A stretch of 64,000 bases of DNA from Lentzea aerocolonigenes (GTDB lineage: Bacteria; Actinomycetota; Actinomycetes; Mycobacteriales; Pseudonocardiaceae), in contig NZ_BBOJ01000005.1 of assembly GCF_000974445.1 (NCBI RefSeq), forward strand, positions 186,001-250,000, read 5' to 3'. Shown here piece by piece: positions 25,542 through 34,809 of this stretch. The number at the start of each line of letters is the position of its first letter. Positions within the stretch are counted from its first letter, which is position 1. The position numbers and the translations under genes were made by a program. The notes below the pieces were generated by a model that saw nothing but the letters and a program-made list of their open reading frames with translations, did no database searches and had not been told where the DNA came from.

Positions 25542-26744
25542 AACCCGCTTCCGCAGCAATGTCCACGCCACAGTGGACAGTCCGGCGTACAGGACGGCCG
25601 ATCCCACCGCGACGCCGACTGCACCGCCCAGTGAACCGGTGACACCGTAGACACCGATCGCGCCGGCCGCGCCCGCTGCGCCGAGGACGCCTGCCGCCGT
25701 GGTCCACCCGCCACCGATCAGGCCACGGCTCGCGACGACGAACGGCGCGAAGCACACCTCCGCGGCCACGAGGATCACCAGCAGCTCACGGGCGTCGCCG
25801 AACGCCTGCCCGAAGAGCGGAACCACGAGCAGCCACGCCGCGAACACCACGAGCAGGCCGGCGGCGGCGGTCGTCGCCACCGCGAGCAAGGTCGTTCTGA
25901 CCAGGTTGGGCGCTCCCCGGCCCATGGAGATGTCCCGCAGGCACATCTGACCGAGCGCGGCCGAGAGCATCCGGGGGATCTCGCCGAGCGTGGCCGCGAG
26001 CGAGTAGACGCCCACCGCTGCGGTGCCCGCCGTGAGCCCGATGGCGTACCGATCCGCGCGCAGCACGACCACGAGCCCCATGGACAGTCCGAGCGTCGGC
26101 GCACCGAGGCGCAGCAACCCGCTGATGGCGCCGCCGGAGATCGGCGACCAGTTCAGCAACCCACCACGGCGCAGCGCCGCGGTCTCGGCCACCACCACCA
26201 CGCCGACTCCGCCTGCCTGAGCGAGCAGGAGCGACGCGGCGCTGCCCGCGCCCGAGGCCAGCAGCACACCGGCGAGTCCGCCCGCGCTCGTCACCGCCGC
26301 CGCCACCCCTCCGCGGCGGAGCAGGCCGTCGGCGAACCACGCGTCGACGATCTGGCCGACGACCATCTGGGAAGCGGTGTAGCACCCGACCGCGAGCAGA
26401 AACAGCGGTCTGGCCAGCGCGCTGTCGATGATCGGGGCTGAGGCGGCGGTGCTCGCCACACCCAGCAGCGCCGCTGACAGCGCTCCGACCGCGGAACACC
26501 GCGCGAACGCGGAAACCAGTGCCGGCCGGTCGCTGTCCGGGAGGCAGAGCTGCCGGCGGAACGCGGACCCGATACCGAATCCGCCAATCAACGCACAGAG
26601 GCTGCCGATCGTCACGCCGAGCACCATGATCCCGCGCTCGTCCGGGCCCAGCACGCGAGTTGCGATGAGGGCGGCGCCCGCGTTGCAGGCGAACTGAGCG
26701 GCGCTGGTGCCGAACATCGTCATCAGCTGCCCGAGTCGGGTCAT
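25506..26744 (-). CDS. Wzx-like polysaccharide flippase (MOP superfamily)
   Basis: 412 residues from the ATG at 26744, which overlaps the stop of the upstream gene (ATGA). About twelve hydrophobic helices in two related halves, few charged residues, with GPDERGIMVLGVTIGS near the N-terminus as in polysaccharide transporters. Proteins of this type move lipid-linked repeat units across the membrane. It is encoded on the strand opposite the biosynthesis operon but at its end, and no other flippase is present, so it is the natural Wzx partner of the Wzy and PglC proteins. Confidence 0.88.
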   Translation of the reverse strand: MTRLGQLMTMFGTSAAQFACNAGAALIATRVLGPDERGIMVLGVTIGSLCALIGGFGIGSAFRRQLCLPDSDRPALVSAFARCSAVGALSAALLGVASTAASAPIIDSALARPLFLLAVGCYTASQMVVGQIVDAWFADGLLRRGGVAAAVTSAGGLAGVLLASGAGSAASLLLAQAGGVGVVVVAETAALRRGGLLNWSPISGGAISGLLRLGAPTLGLSMGLVVVLRADRYAIGLTAGTAAVGVYSLAATLGEIPRMLSAALGQMCLRDISMGRGAPNLVRTTLLAVATTAAAGLLVVFAAWLLVVPLFGQAFGDARELLVILVAAEVCFAPFVVASRGLIGGGWTTAAGVLGAAGAAGAIGVYGVTGSLGGAVGVAVGSAVLYAGLSTVAWTLLRKRVSVSGLEQLRGR

Positions 26745-27256
26745 CGCGCGGCGTGACGTCCAGTCGGCACGGCGGTGTCGAGTGCGCACAGCCGCCACGC
26801 GACCTCCACCGACGAATCGAGGCAACGGACCAGGTGCCACGGCTCGTCCGCCACCCACCGCCGTTCGTCCGTGACGGTGAGGTGGGCCTTGCGCGTGCGG
26901 TTGTCGGAGAAAGCGATCCGCAACGCATGGTCGCTGTCCTTGCGTGCTTCGTCCACGGTCATTCCGCTCAGCCGTGACAGCACTTCCAGGTGGTGCGGCC
27001 GAACACGCCTGTCCCGGCCGGACACGCCGAGACGCCATCGGTAGTCCTCACCGAGGAAGGCACACGCCTCCGTGCCGTCGAACCGCACCCGCCAGTGCGT
27101 GCTCAGGTCGAGGCGCAGCTCGTAGTCGCGTTCATCGCTGTAGAAGACCAGGAAAGGGGTGCGTTGCCGTTCCCCCACCGCCACCACGAACGTGCCCGTC
27201 AACTCCGCAGGGTTCGCCATCACATGGGGCATTCTCGCCTCATCAGACCAGGTCAT
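26741..27256 (-). CDS. Hypothetical protein coupled to the flippase
   Basis: 171 residues from the ATG at 27256, which has AAAGGG four bases upstream; a longer frame upstream lacks support and would cross the divergent promoter. Unknown function. It is soluble and rich in Arg, Asp and Trp. The sequence alternates hydrophobic and charged residues (TFVVAVGERQRTPFLVFYSD, WRVRFDGTEACAFLG), suggesting beta-sheets. It is translationally coupled to the flippase by ATGA, so it may affect export or regulation of the polymer. Two GAATTC-centred palindromes lie in the promoter region it shares with the giant surface protein. Confidence 0.65.
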   Translation of the reverse strand: MTWSDEARMPHVMANPAELTGTFVVAVGERQRTPFLVFYSDERDYELRLDLSTHWRVRFDGTEACAFLGEDYRWRLGVSGRDRRVRPHHLEVLSRLSGMTVDEARKDSDHALRIAFSDNRTRKAHLTVTDERRWVADEPWHLVRCLDSSVEVAWRLCALDTAVPTGRHAAR

Positions 27257-27269
27257 GAGCCCTTTTTCA

Positions 27270-27281
27270 CACGAATTCGTG
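27270..27281. promoter_or_regulatory. 12-bp palindrome CACGAATTCGTG
   Basis: A perfect palindrome 13 bases from the minus-strand start at 27256, in the divergent intergenic region. An operator for a dimeric repressor is plausible. A second GAATTC-centred palindrome follows 51 bp away. Confidence 0.4.
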
Positions 27282-27320
27282 AGATCGGGTTTTTGCGCGT
27301 AATCCCTTTTCTCCCAGGGG

Positions 27321-27332
27321 TCTGAATTCAGA
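27321..27332. promoter_or_regulatory. 12-bp palindrome TCTGAATTCAGA
   Basis: A perfect palindrome 34 bases before the giant surface-protein start. It shares the GAATTC core with 27270-27281, but the flanks differ. Confidence 0.4.
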
Positions 27333-27365
27333 AGAACCGATGTGTGATCACTGGAGGAAGTACTG

Positions 27366-30300
27366 ATGTCCCGTTGGACGCGGCTGGCTGGAGTCTGTGC
27401 CGTAGCCCTGCTTCTCGGCACCGCACTCAGCCCGTCGCTCGCCCTCTCGGCCCAGCAGTCGGAAAAGCCGATCGGCCCCGCCGGCACACGTCTCCGATCG
27501 CCACAGACGTTCTTCGCCTACCTCAAGCCCGACGAGAAACTCGACGTGTCGTTCGTCAAGGACGACGACCTCGCCGGCAGCCTCGCGGAAGATCTCGTCG
27601 TCGCGGTGCGACGGCCTTCGGGAGCCGACGTCAGCTGCACGATCTCCGACAGCGATCCCGAGGGCACCGCGTGCACGTGGTCCGGTCTGACCGCCCCGGT
27701 AGCCGGTATCTGGGCGGTGGAGGTGACCGTGTCGGCCTGTCCCTCCACCGGAATCTGCGGGAGGGACAGCTACGGCTGGGACGTCACCGTGCGGAACGGC
27801 GTCACCGGCCTACCGGGCCGCGTGTGGTCCGAGCGGTTCGCGATGAACCAGGACCCGTCGTCACCGCCGGTGGACCTCTCCTTCTGGTACCAGAGCGAGT
27901 TCGGCTACACCTACCGCGCGACCTATCGCGGCTACCACGGCATCGACTCGACGTTCGAGGCCGACAGCTTCGGCATCGTGCAGGACGGCACCTGCACGTC
28001 CGCCTACCAGAGCAGTGCCACGCCGCGGCCGGCGCGAGGTGCGTGCGGCGGTGTGTTCAAGCTCTTCTTCGAGTCTCCCTCACCGGATCTCCCCCCGGCC
28101 GCCACGCGCTGGAACGGCACCACGGACTGGATCAGGCAACCGGAACCCGCCCCTGCGGTGATCACAGGTGGCACGTTCACACCTTCGGCGCCGGGGACAC
28201 GTGCGGGCACCCTCGCGTTCGACCTGAGCGGCTACAGCGGTCCGCTCACGGTGCACGTCGACGTCAACGACGACGGTGATCACACCGACCCCACCGACCG
28301 CACGCTCCCGGTCACCGCGGCCGCCGGCGCCGTCGTGGTGCCGTTCGACGGGCTCGACGGCGCCGGCGCTCGCATTCCCGCCGGACAGTCCTTCTCGTTC
28401 GAGGTCGTGGTGGACAGGGTCGCCGAGATCCACTTCGTCAACACCGACGCCGAGTTGCGCGGCGGTGGCATCGACGTGCACCGGCTCAACGGTCCCGCCT
28501 TCGGCAGGACGACCCTGCAGTGGAACGACACCGCCTTCCCGAATCCCGACCGCGAACGCTGCGGTGCCGCTCCGATCACCGACGGACGCACCGGCATCGG
28601 CAGCGCGGGTGGTGTGCACGGCTGGGGCCTGGGCACGTGTGGCAGCGTGGCCGGTGCCAACGCCAACGACGGCGTCCACGGAGGGTGGGGCGACCTGCGC
28701 GCGATCGAGGAGTGGACGTACGTCCCGATCCTGGTCACGCACACGGTCCGGGTGCCGGGCCGGGACATCCGGATCGCCAAGACGGCGAGCAGGTCGGCCG
28801 CGCAGCAGGATGACGTCGTCACGTACACGATCACGGCTGAGCACGTGGGCGACCACGTCCACACCCTCACCGGTCCGGTCAAGCTGACAGACGACCTCTC
28901 CGGAGTTCTCGACGACGCGAAGATGGAGGGCGTGCCGGTGGCGAGCTCCGGCACGGTGTCCTTCGTCTCGCCGGTGGTGTCGTGGTCGGGTCCGCTGGCG
29001 CCGGGAGAAACGGCGGTGATCACGTACTCGGTGCGGGTGAACCGGTCGGACCTCGGCGACAGAAGGCTTGTCGGCGCCGTCAGGTCGGACACTCCTGGCG
29101 CCGACTGCGCCGCGGCGTCGGCGAATCCTGCCTGCACGACCGTCGTGCACGTGCCGAGCCTGAAGATCGTGACCACTGCGGACCGGGCCGAGTTCGAGCC
29201 GGGAGGCACCGTCCTCTACACGGTCACGGTGACCAACGACGGTCAGGTTCCTTTCACCGCGAGCGATCCGGCGAGCTTCGCCAACGACCTCACCGGCGTC
29301 CTCGACGATGCGAAGCTCGCCGCAGACGAGGTGACGGCGTCCGCGGGCGCCGTCGACTACGACTCGCCGGTGCTGACGTGGACCGGTCCGCTGGACGTCG
29401 GCCAGACCGCGTCGGTGACCTATCCGGTCGCCGTGACCCGTCCGGACACCGGCGACGGGGCACTCCGCAGCACCGCGACGGGACCTCCCGGTGTGGCACT
29501 GACCTGCGCCGCGTGCGAGGTGGAGTTGCTGTCCAGCACCGTGTCGGTGAACAAGAAGGTGTTGGCCAGGACGCTGAACCCGGACGGCTCCTTCACACTC
29601 GTCTACGACGTCGTGGTCACCGGCGGTGGCTCGGCTCCGTCCACCTACGACCTCAGCGACACGCTCCGGTTCGGTGCGGGGGTCGCGGTGAACGCGACGA
29701 GCGCGCTCGACCTGAGCGGAACGACCGTCCCCGTCGGCTGGGACGGTGTTGGCGAGACGTCGGTGGTGACCGGTGTGAACATCGCTCCGGGTGCGAGCCA
29801 CACCTACCGGCTCACCGCGGTCGCGACGCCGAGTGCGATCGTGACGAGCGCCGCCGCCGACTGTTCACTGGATTGGGGAGAGCCCGGCACCGGTTTCCAC
29901 AGCACGGCCACCGTGACCAGCACCGGCGGAACCAGCAGTGCCACCACCTGCGAGCCGATTCCCTTGCCCGCCTTCGGCAAAGTGGCGCTGCCGGAGCCGC
30001 CGGCGCCCGTCGGTGACGCGTTGAGCCACAGAGCTGGTCTGTCGATGGTGTCGGCGTCCGCACGGTCCGTGGTCACGGATTCCGGCTGGGGTGAAGGGGC
30101 TGCCGCTGTCTTCGCGTCCGATGTGGACAGCCGGCGGGACACCTACTCCGCGACCGCGGGCGCGACGGTGGAACCGGAAGCCGGGGTCGCGGCGATGGAC
30201 TGCACGATGACGGAAGGCGAGAACGCGACCGATTTCTCCGGCATCGCGACGCTGACCGCCAACGGTCCGTCTCGGCAGGTGGACGGGTGTGCCGAGCAGC

Positions 30301-32957
30301 AGAACCTCGTCGTCGGCATGCAGGCCGCCGGCACTCCGGTTCCCGGTGAGGACGGCACCTTCACCCAGGCCTATGACATCACCGTCGGCAACCGCGGTGA
30401 GGGAGAGGCCGTCTATGATCTCGCCGGCCGGCTGTGGTTCGGCAAGGGTGTCGCGGTCGAGTCCGCCGCGGTGGTGAACACCACTCCGGGTTCACTGCCG
30501 GTCAAGCCCTGGTGGGACGGAGGGGCGGACACCGCGCTCGTGAGCGCGGTCGCGATCGGTGGCGGCGTCACGCACGTCTACCGCATCGCCGTGGTGATCA
30601 CTCCCGATCCGGACGTCACGACTGGTGCGGCCGCGAACTGCGGCCTCGACTCCGGTGAGACGGGCACTGGCTTCCGCGCCATCGCCACCCTGTCGCACGA
30701 CGGCCGTGCGCAGCAGGCCGTCGCGTGCACCGCGCCACCGGCGATCTCCGTCGCCAAGGGCGTGACCGCCACCGTGCCGAACAGCGACGGCACCTACACG
30801 ATCACGTACGAGATCGTCGTGACGAACGACGGCTGGAGTGCCGGCCACTACGACCTGGCGGACTCCCTGGAGTACGGCGCCGGCGTGGAGGTGGTCGGCG
30901 CGGAGGTCGTGACCCCACCCGCCGCGGGGCCGGGTACGGGATGGGACGGCACGAACGACGCTCTTCTCGCGGAGAACGTGACCATTGAAGGCAACGCGAG
31001 CCACGCCTACACGGTGACCGTGGTCGTTGCCCCACCGGACGACCCCGCTCCCGGGGCGCTGGACTGCTCCCTCGACTCGGGCGAGAGCGGAACCGGTGCG
31101 CGGAACACCGCCAGGGTGACGAGCAACGGTGTCGTGAAGGGAGCCACCGCGTGTGCCGCCCTCGCACATCTCTCGATCACGGAAGCGGTGCTGCCCGGCT
31201 CGCCGAGGGCGAACGGCGACGCCACGTTCACCGTCACCTACCAGATCGACGTGCGGAACTCCGGTGCCGAGCCGACGACCTACGACCTGACCGAGGAACT
31301 CCTTCCCGGCAAGGGCATCAGTGTCGTCTCGGCGGTCACGCCGGCGAGTCCCGGCTGGAACGGCACCGATGAGCAGAAGATCGCGAACGGGGTCGCCATC
31401 GGCGCAGGGGAGCGTGACACCTACCTGCTGACGGTTGTGTACGTGGTCAACGTCGTGTACGCGACGAGCACCACGACGGACTGCCTGATCGATGACGGGG
31501 AGGCCGGATCCGGGTTCGGCGGCCGCGCCATCGCGACGGGCCTCGGCCTGCCTCGCACGGCTTTTGCGTGTGCTGAGGCTCCCGTCTTGTCGATCAATCA
31601 CACGATGACGGGGCTCACGTCGCGCGAGGACGGTTCTCACACCGCGGTGTACGAGATCGCCGTGACCAACCTCGGTGCCGGAGCGGGCCACTACGACCTG
31701 ACCGACGACCTCAGGTTCGGGTCGGGCGTCGAAGTGGAGAAGGTCGCGGTGAGCGCGATAGGCGACGCTCCGGCCCCGGACAGCGGGTGGCACGGTGCGG
31801 GCGGCCTGGTTTCAGATGCGCGGATCGACGGTGGTGACACTCAGGTGTATCGCGTCACAGTCGTGGTGACATCGGAGGCCACCGGCAAGGCGGCGGACTG
31901 CGTCGTGGATCCGGAGGAGACCACAACCGGTCTCCGCAACGTCGCGACGATATTCACCAACGGTGTCACGGAGCAGGCGGTCGCGTGTGGTTCGCTCGCC
32001 GGCGTCTCGGTGGCGCAGGACGTCGTCCGCACCACTCCGCTCGGCGACGGCTACCAGGAGATCAGTTACCGGATCACCGTCGCCAACGACGGCGTGGCAT
32101 CCGCCACCTACAGCCTCCACGACACACTGAGGTACGGCGTGGGCACCGCGGTCCGCTCTGCCGTGATCGACGGTGCGCCGGACTGGAACGGCGCTCTCCA
32201 GCCCGTCGTGCGCACCGATGTTCCCGTGGCGGCGGGAGAACGGCACGTCTACGCCGTGAAGGTCGTCGTGGCGCCTCCAGCGAACGCGCGCGCCGAGTCC
32301 TTCGACTGCGTGCTCGACCCCGACGAGGAGGGCACCGGTGCGCTGAACACTGCGGCAGTGGTGGTCGACGGCGTCACGAAGTCGGCCGATGCGTGTGCCG
32401 CGTTCCCCGGAGTGACGATCACCAAGGAGTTGCTGCCCGGCTCACCGAAGGCCGGGTCCGACGGCGAGGTCGTCGTGGACTACCGGATCACTGTTGTGAA
32501 CGGCGGCGCCGCGGACATCACCTACGACCTGGATGATCGGCTGCACCTCAGGAACGAGACGGAGGTGACCAGCCTGGTGGTGCGGATGAGTCCTGATGTG
32601 GCTCCCACGAACCCCGGCTGGAACGGCCGCTCCGACTCCTGGATCGCTCGCGGTGTGCATCTCGCGCCGGGCCTCGGCCACAGCTACGTCGTCACCGCGC
32701 GCGTCGTGCCCGATGTGACGGACGGCGACGCGCCGAACTGCGCACCGGATGCGGGAGAGGACGACCGCGGTCTGCGGGACGAGGCGACCGTGACCGTCAA
32801 CGGGACCGCGCTGACCACCGAGGCCTGCGCGCCGCTTCCCGTCGACGAACTCGCCAGGACCGGTGTTGACATCAGGTCGCTCTGCGGCGTCGGTTTTGCG
32901 TTGCTCCTCGCGGGAGTCTTCCTCGTGCTCGCCGCTCACCGCCACAGGACCGAGTGA
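27366..32957 (+). CDS. Giant LAxTG-anchored repetitive surface protein
   Basis: 1863 residues. Start ATG with GGAGGAAG five bases upstream. A signal peptide (1 to about 30) is followed by a large N-terminal region (about 35-450) with no clear family, then two DUF11-like modules (about 470-720). Eight repeats of about 137 residues follow (about 730-1825). Each carries a conserved C-x-L-D-x-G-E-x-G-T-G block and a second Cys about 29 residues later, so each repeat may hold one disulphide. The C-terminus has LARTG, a hydrophobic helix and the tail HRHRTE, a class E sortase signal. The repeats also contain YDL and GWNG or GWDG turns. This is probably a stalk-like adhesin that projects from the wall. 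It has a different repeat family from the 860-residue protein at 2185. No catalytic motif. Confidence 0.9.
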   Translation: MSRWTRLAGVCAVALLLGTALSPSLALSAQQSEKPIGPAGTRLRSPQTFFAYLKPDEKLDVSFVKDDDLAGSLAEDLVVAVRRPSGADVSCTISDSDPEGTACTWSGLTAPVAGIWAVEVTVSACPSTGICGRDSYGWDVTVRNGVTGLPGRVWSERFAMNQDPSSPPVDLSFWYQSEFGYTYRATYRGYHGIDSTFEADSFGIVQDGTCTSAYQSSATPRPARGACGGVFKLFFESPSPDLPPAATRWNGTTDWIRQPEPAPAVITGGTFTPSAPGTRAGTLAFDLSGYSGPLTVHVDVNDDGDHTDPTDRTLPVTAAAGAVVVPFDGLDGAGARIPAGQSFSFEVVVDRVAEIHFVNTDAELRGGGIDVHRLNGPAFGRTTLQWNDTAFPNPDRERCGAAPITDGRTGIGSAGGVHGWGLGTCGSVAGANANDGVHGGWGDLRAIEEWTYVPILVTHTVRVPGRDIRIAKTASRSAAQQDDVVTYTITAEHVGDHVHTLTGPVKLTDDLSGVLDDAKMEGVPVASSGTVSFVSPVVSWSGPLAPGETAVITYSVRVNRSDLGDRRLVGAVRSDTPGADCAAASANPACTTVVHVPSLKIVTTADRAEFEPGGTVLYTVTVTNDGQVPFTASDPASFANDLTGVLDDAKLAADEVTASAGAVDYDSPVLTWTGPLDVGQTASVTYPVAVTRPDTGDGALRSTATGPPGVALTCAACEVELLSSTVSVNKKVLARTLNPDGSFTLVYDVVVTGGGSAPSTYDLSDTLRFGAGVAVNATSALDLSGTTVPVGWDGVGETSVVTGVNIAPGASHTYRLTAVATPSAIVTSAAADCSLDWGEPGTGFHSTATVTSTGGTSSATTCEPIPLPAFGKVALPEPPAPVGDALSHRAGLSMVSASARSVVTDSGWGEGAAAVFASDVDSRRDTYSATAGATVEPEAGVAAMDCTMTEGENATDFSGIATLTANGPSRQVDGCAEQQNLVVGMQAAGTPVPGEDGTFTQAYDITVGNRGEGEAVYDLAGRLWFGKGVAVESAAVVNTTPGSLPVKPWWDGGADTALVSAVAIGGGVTHVYRIAVVITPDPDVTTGAAANCGLDSGETGTGFRAIATLSHDGRAQQAVACTAPPAISVAKGVTATVPNSDGTYTITYEIVVTNDGWSAGHYDLADSLEYGAGVEVVGAEVVTPPAAGPGTGWDGTNDALLAENVTIEGNASHAYTVTVVVAPPDDPAPGALDCSLDSGESGTGARNTARVTSNGVVKGATACAALAHLSITEAVLPGSPRANGDATFTVTYQIDVRNSGAEPTTYDLTEELLPGKGISVVSAVTPASPGWNGTDEQKIANGVAIGAGERDTYLLTVVYVVNVVYATSTTTDCLIDDGEAGSGFGGRAIATGLGLPRTAFACAEAPVLSINHTMTGLTSREDGSHTAVYEIAVTNLGAGAGHYDLTDDLRFGSGVEVEKVAVSAIGDAPAPDSGWHGAGGLVSDARIDGGDTQVYRVTVVVTSEATGKAADCVVDPEETTTGLRNVATIFTNGVTEQAVACGSLAGVSVAQDVVRTTPLGDGYQEISYRITVANDGVASATYSLHDTLRYGVGTAVRSAVIDGAPDWNGALQPVVRTDVPVAAGERHVYAVKVVVAPPANARAESFDCVLDPDEEGTGALNTAAVVVDGVTKSADACAAFPGVTITKELLPGSPKAGSDGEVVVDYRITVVNGGAADITYDLDDRLHLRNETEVTSLVVRMSPDVAPTNPGWNGRSDSWIARGVHLAPGLGHSYVVTARVVPDVTDGDAPNCAPDAGEDDRGLRDEATVTVNGTALTTEACAPLPVDELARTGVDIRSLCGVGFALLLAGVFLVLAAHRHRTE

Positions 32958-32971
32958 CGCATTGTGCGTCA
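32955..32971. terminator. Bidirectional hairpin containing both convergent stop codons
   Basis: TGACGCA-TTG-TGCGTCA is a perfect 7-bp stem. The left arm starts with the TGA of the giant surface protein and the right arm ends with the reverse complement of the TGA of the convergent receiver gene. It probably ends transcription from both sides. Confidence 0.55.
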
Positions 32972-33394
32972 GCTGGAGCGGATGGCGTCCGGGTGCGTGT
33001 ACTGTCCGATCTCGACAGTCGTGCGGATCGTGGTGAGCAGCGCCTCGCCGTCCGCGTTGAGGCCGACGAGGCCGCGGACTCCGTGCAGCCGGGCCCAGGC
33101 CGCGGCCACGGAGTTGCGGCTGTTCCTGCGCAACAGCGCCACGATCACCAGGTCGGGGAACATCGACGTCAGCAACAACGACAGGTCCCACCGCGGGTCG
33201 CTCGCCGAGTCGAGCAGCAACACGTCGGGTTCGTCCGTCTGGCACAGGTGGATCACGGCGTCGCTGTCGGCGGCCGAGCCGATCCACGTCAGCTCCCGGC
33301 TTTCCCGGATGATCGGAGCGACGCCTCGCTCCAGCGACGACGCGGAGCTGATCACGGCAACGCGCAACACACGAGCCGGGATGGTACTGATCAC
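32969..33394 (-). CDS. Receiver-only paralogue of the cassette regulators
   Basis: 141 residues from the GTG at 33394, with GGAGGAG seven bases upstream. A longer frame exists, but this start has the best site. It is a single receiver-like domain with no HTH. It is clearly related to the pseudo-receivers at 7565 and 34120: LTWIGSA, the LLLDSASDPRWD signature and LVIVALLRRNSR. Unlike them it keeps an Asp at the phospho-acceptor site (LLLDSASDP), but the acidic pair after strand 1 is lost (VISSAS), so metal binding is doubtful. It may be a decoy or dimer partner of the two DNA-binding paralogues. Divergent from cassette 2. Confidence 0.78.
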   Translation of the reverse strand: MISTIPARVLRVAVISSASSLERGVAPIIRESRELTWIGSAADSDAVIHLCQTDEPDVLLLDSASDPRWDLSLLLTSMFPDLVIVALLRRNSRNSVAAAWARLHGVRGLVGLNADGEALLTTIRTTVEIGQYTHPDAIRSS

Positions 33395-33592
33395 GACTGG
33401 TCTCCTCCTACTGCGGCCACACGCCGCAACGACGTTGGTAGACACCGGCTTTGCGGCTCGCTTATGCCTGTCCGCCGAAATTCCCCCGCTTCGGTGAACT
33501 CCGGTCAACTCGCGTAAGGGGTTCGCTCACCAAGGTCATCAAAAGTTGTGCGTCGATCAACGCGCGGTGAGTCACGTGGTGAAGGAGTCGGC

Positions 33593-34117
33593 ATGTCGCG
33601 CCGGAAGGCAGCGGGCAAACATCGATTGGCGCGACCTAAGAAGGAGGTGCGCTCCAGGTGCGGTGCCTGTACGAGGAGGGGACTCGCGGGTGCTCTTCTC
33701 GTGCCGCTCGCGGTACTGGCCGGGGCGGCGTTCGACTCCGTCACCAAGGCACCCGACGCGGTCGCCAAGGTGATCGAGAGCGTCGGCGCCGGTGAGCCGG
33801 ACATCGTGATCGTGACGACGACGGTGGGCATTCCATCGCGCCAGGAGGAGTACTCATCGGCACCGGAAGCGGCGGCCTCGCCGGAGGCGGTCGCCACAGC
33901 CTCCTCGGCCGAACCGCAAGCGGTCGCCGCGCCACAGCGGACGATGAGTGACGCTTCGGCCGTGCAGCCTTGTGCCACAGCACGTGGCACGGGTTCGCAC
34001 GCGTCGAAAGAACCACCGGTGGCCAGCATGTCGGTGAGTGTCCTACCTGGACATTCACGGGAGGGCCGGGACGGGAACGAGGAGTCCCGGCGCGGCCGAC
34101 CGGCGCGGTGCGGGTGA
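33593..34117 (+). CDS. Small membrane-anchored Ala/Ser/Pro-rich protein
   Basis: 174 residues from the ATG at 33593, with GGAG five bases upstream. The N-terminus is strongly basic (SRRKAAGKHRLARPKKE), then has a CGAC pair and a hydrophobic helix (about 35-55), then a low-complexity Ala/Ser/Glu/Pro tail. It looks like a type II membrane protein with a short cytoplasmic DNA- or lipid-facing end, or a secreted linker. No domain recognised. Its stop overlaps the alternative GTG start of the next regulator (GTGA), so it is the first gene of cassette 2. Confidence 0.6.
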   Translation: MSRRKAAGKHRLARPKKEVRSRCGACTRRGLAGALLVPLAVLAGAAFDSVTKAPDAVAKVIESVGAGEPDIVIVTTTVGIPSRQEEYSSAPEAAASPEAVATASSAEPQAVAAPQRTMSDASAVQPCATARGTGSHASKEPPVASMSVSVLPGHSREGRDGNEESRRGRPARCG

Positions 34118-34119
34118 AC

Positions 34120-34809
34120 ATGACGCAGTCGCTGGCCGCGGCCAGGCTCAACACCTGTCGGCAGAACCGGGGCAGACCGCTCCGTGTCGCACTCGTCGAC
34201 TCGGTGCCGTTGCTCCGCAGCGGCGTCCAGGCCGTCGTCGCCGCGGACCCGAGTCTCACCTGGATCGGTGCGGTGAGCGGCGCGCTCGCCGCCGTCGAGA
34301 TGTGTGATCGAGGAGCGCCGGACGCGGTCCTGGTCACGTCCGGCAGTGATCCCGGTTGGAAGCTCTGTGAGCTGCTGACACGTCTGTTCAACGGCATGAT
34401 CGTCGTGGTGCTCATCGGTCCGGAGTCGAGAGGCGCCGAGGCGATGGCTCGGGCACGTCTGCACGGGGCTCGCTCGCTGGTGCCGATCGAGGCGGACTCC
34501 GACCGCCTCGTGACCGCGATCAGGCTCGGTGTCGATCTAGGCGATTTCGTGGATCCGCAGCTGCGCGGCTGTTTCGCTCCCGTGCGGCTGTCTGCGGTCG
34601 TCCGGGGCGGTAGACCTTTGTCGCGCCGGGAGCTCGAGGTGCTGCACCAGGTTGCGAAGGGGCGGACTGCCGCGGAGATCGCCGACCGTCTCGGCATCGG
34701 CACGGAGACCGTCCGGACTCACGTGAACCACGTCCTGCGCAAGCTCGAGGCACGCGACCGGGCACACGCCGTCGCGAAGGCTTTCGAGATGTCTTTGCTG
34801 TCCCGCTGA
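34120..34809 (+). CDS. LuxR/NarL-type transcription regulator with a pseudo-receiver domain (cassette 2)
   Basis: 229 residues from the ATG at 34120; the GTG at 34114 (GTGA overlap with the preceding stop) would add two. Receiver-like domain (about 20-140) and LuxR HTH (about 163-225; LSRRELEVLHQVAKG and the ETVRTHVNHVLRKL helix). As in the cassette 1 paralogue the phospho-acceptor Asp is Thr (AVLVTSGSDPGW) and the Lys after strand 5 is replaced (LVPIEAD); one acidic residue remains after strand 1 (LVDS). Phosphorylation is unlikely. The two regulators share long identical stretches in the HTH (EARDRAHAVA versus DARDRAHAVA), so their target sites may be alike. Confidence 0.9.
   Translation: MTQSLAAARLNTCRQNRGRPLRVALVDSVPLLRSGVQAVVAADPSLTWIGAVSGALAAVEMCDRGAPDAVLVTSGSDPGWKLCELLTRLFNGMIVVVLIGPESRGAEAMARARLHGARSLVPIEADSDRLVTAIRLGVDLGDFVDPQLRGCFAPVRLSAVVRGGRPLSRRELEVLHQVAKGRTAAEIADRLGIGTETVRTHVNHVLRKLEARDRAHAVAKAFEMSLLSR

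Noticed and set aside
28080..29801. 573-codon minus-strand frame inside the giant surface protein
   Set aside because: Arg/Gly/Val-rich shadow of a long coding frame with no ribosome site or motif.
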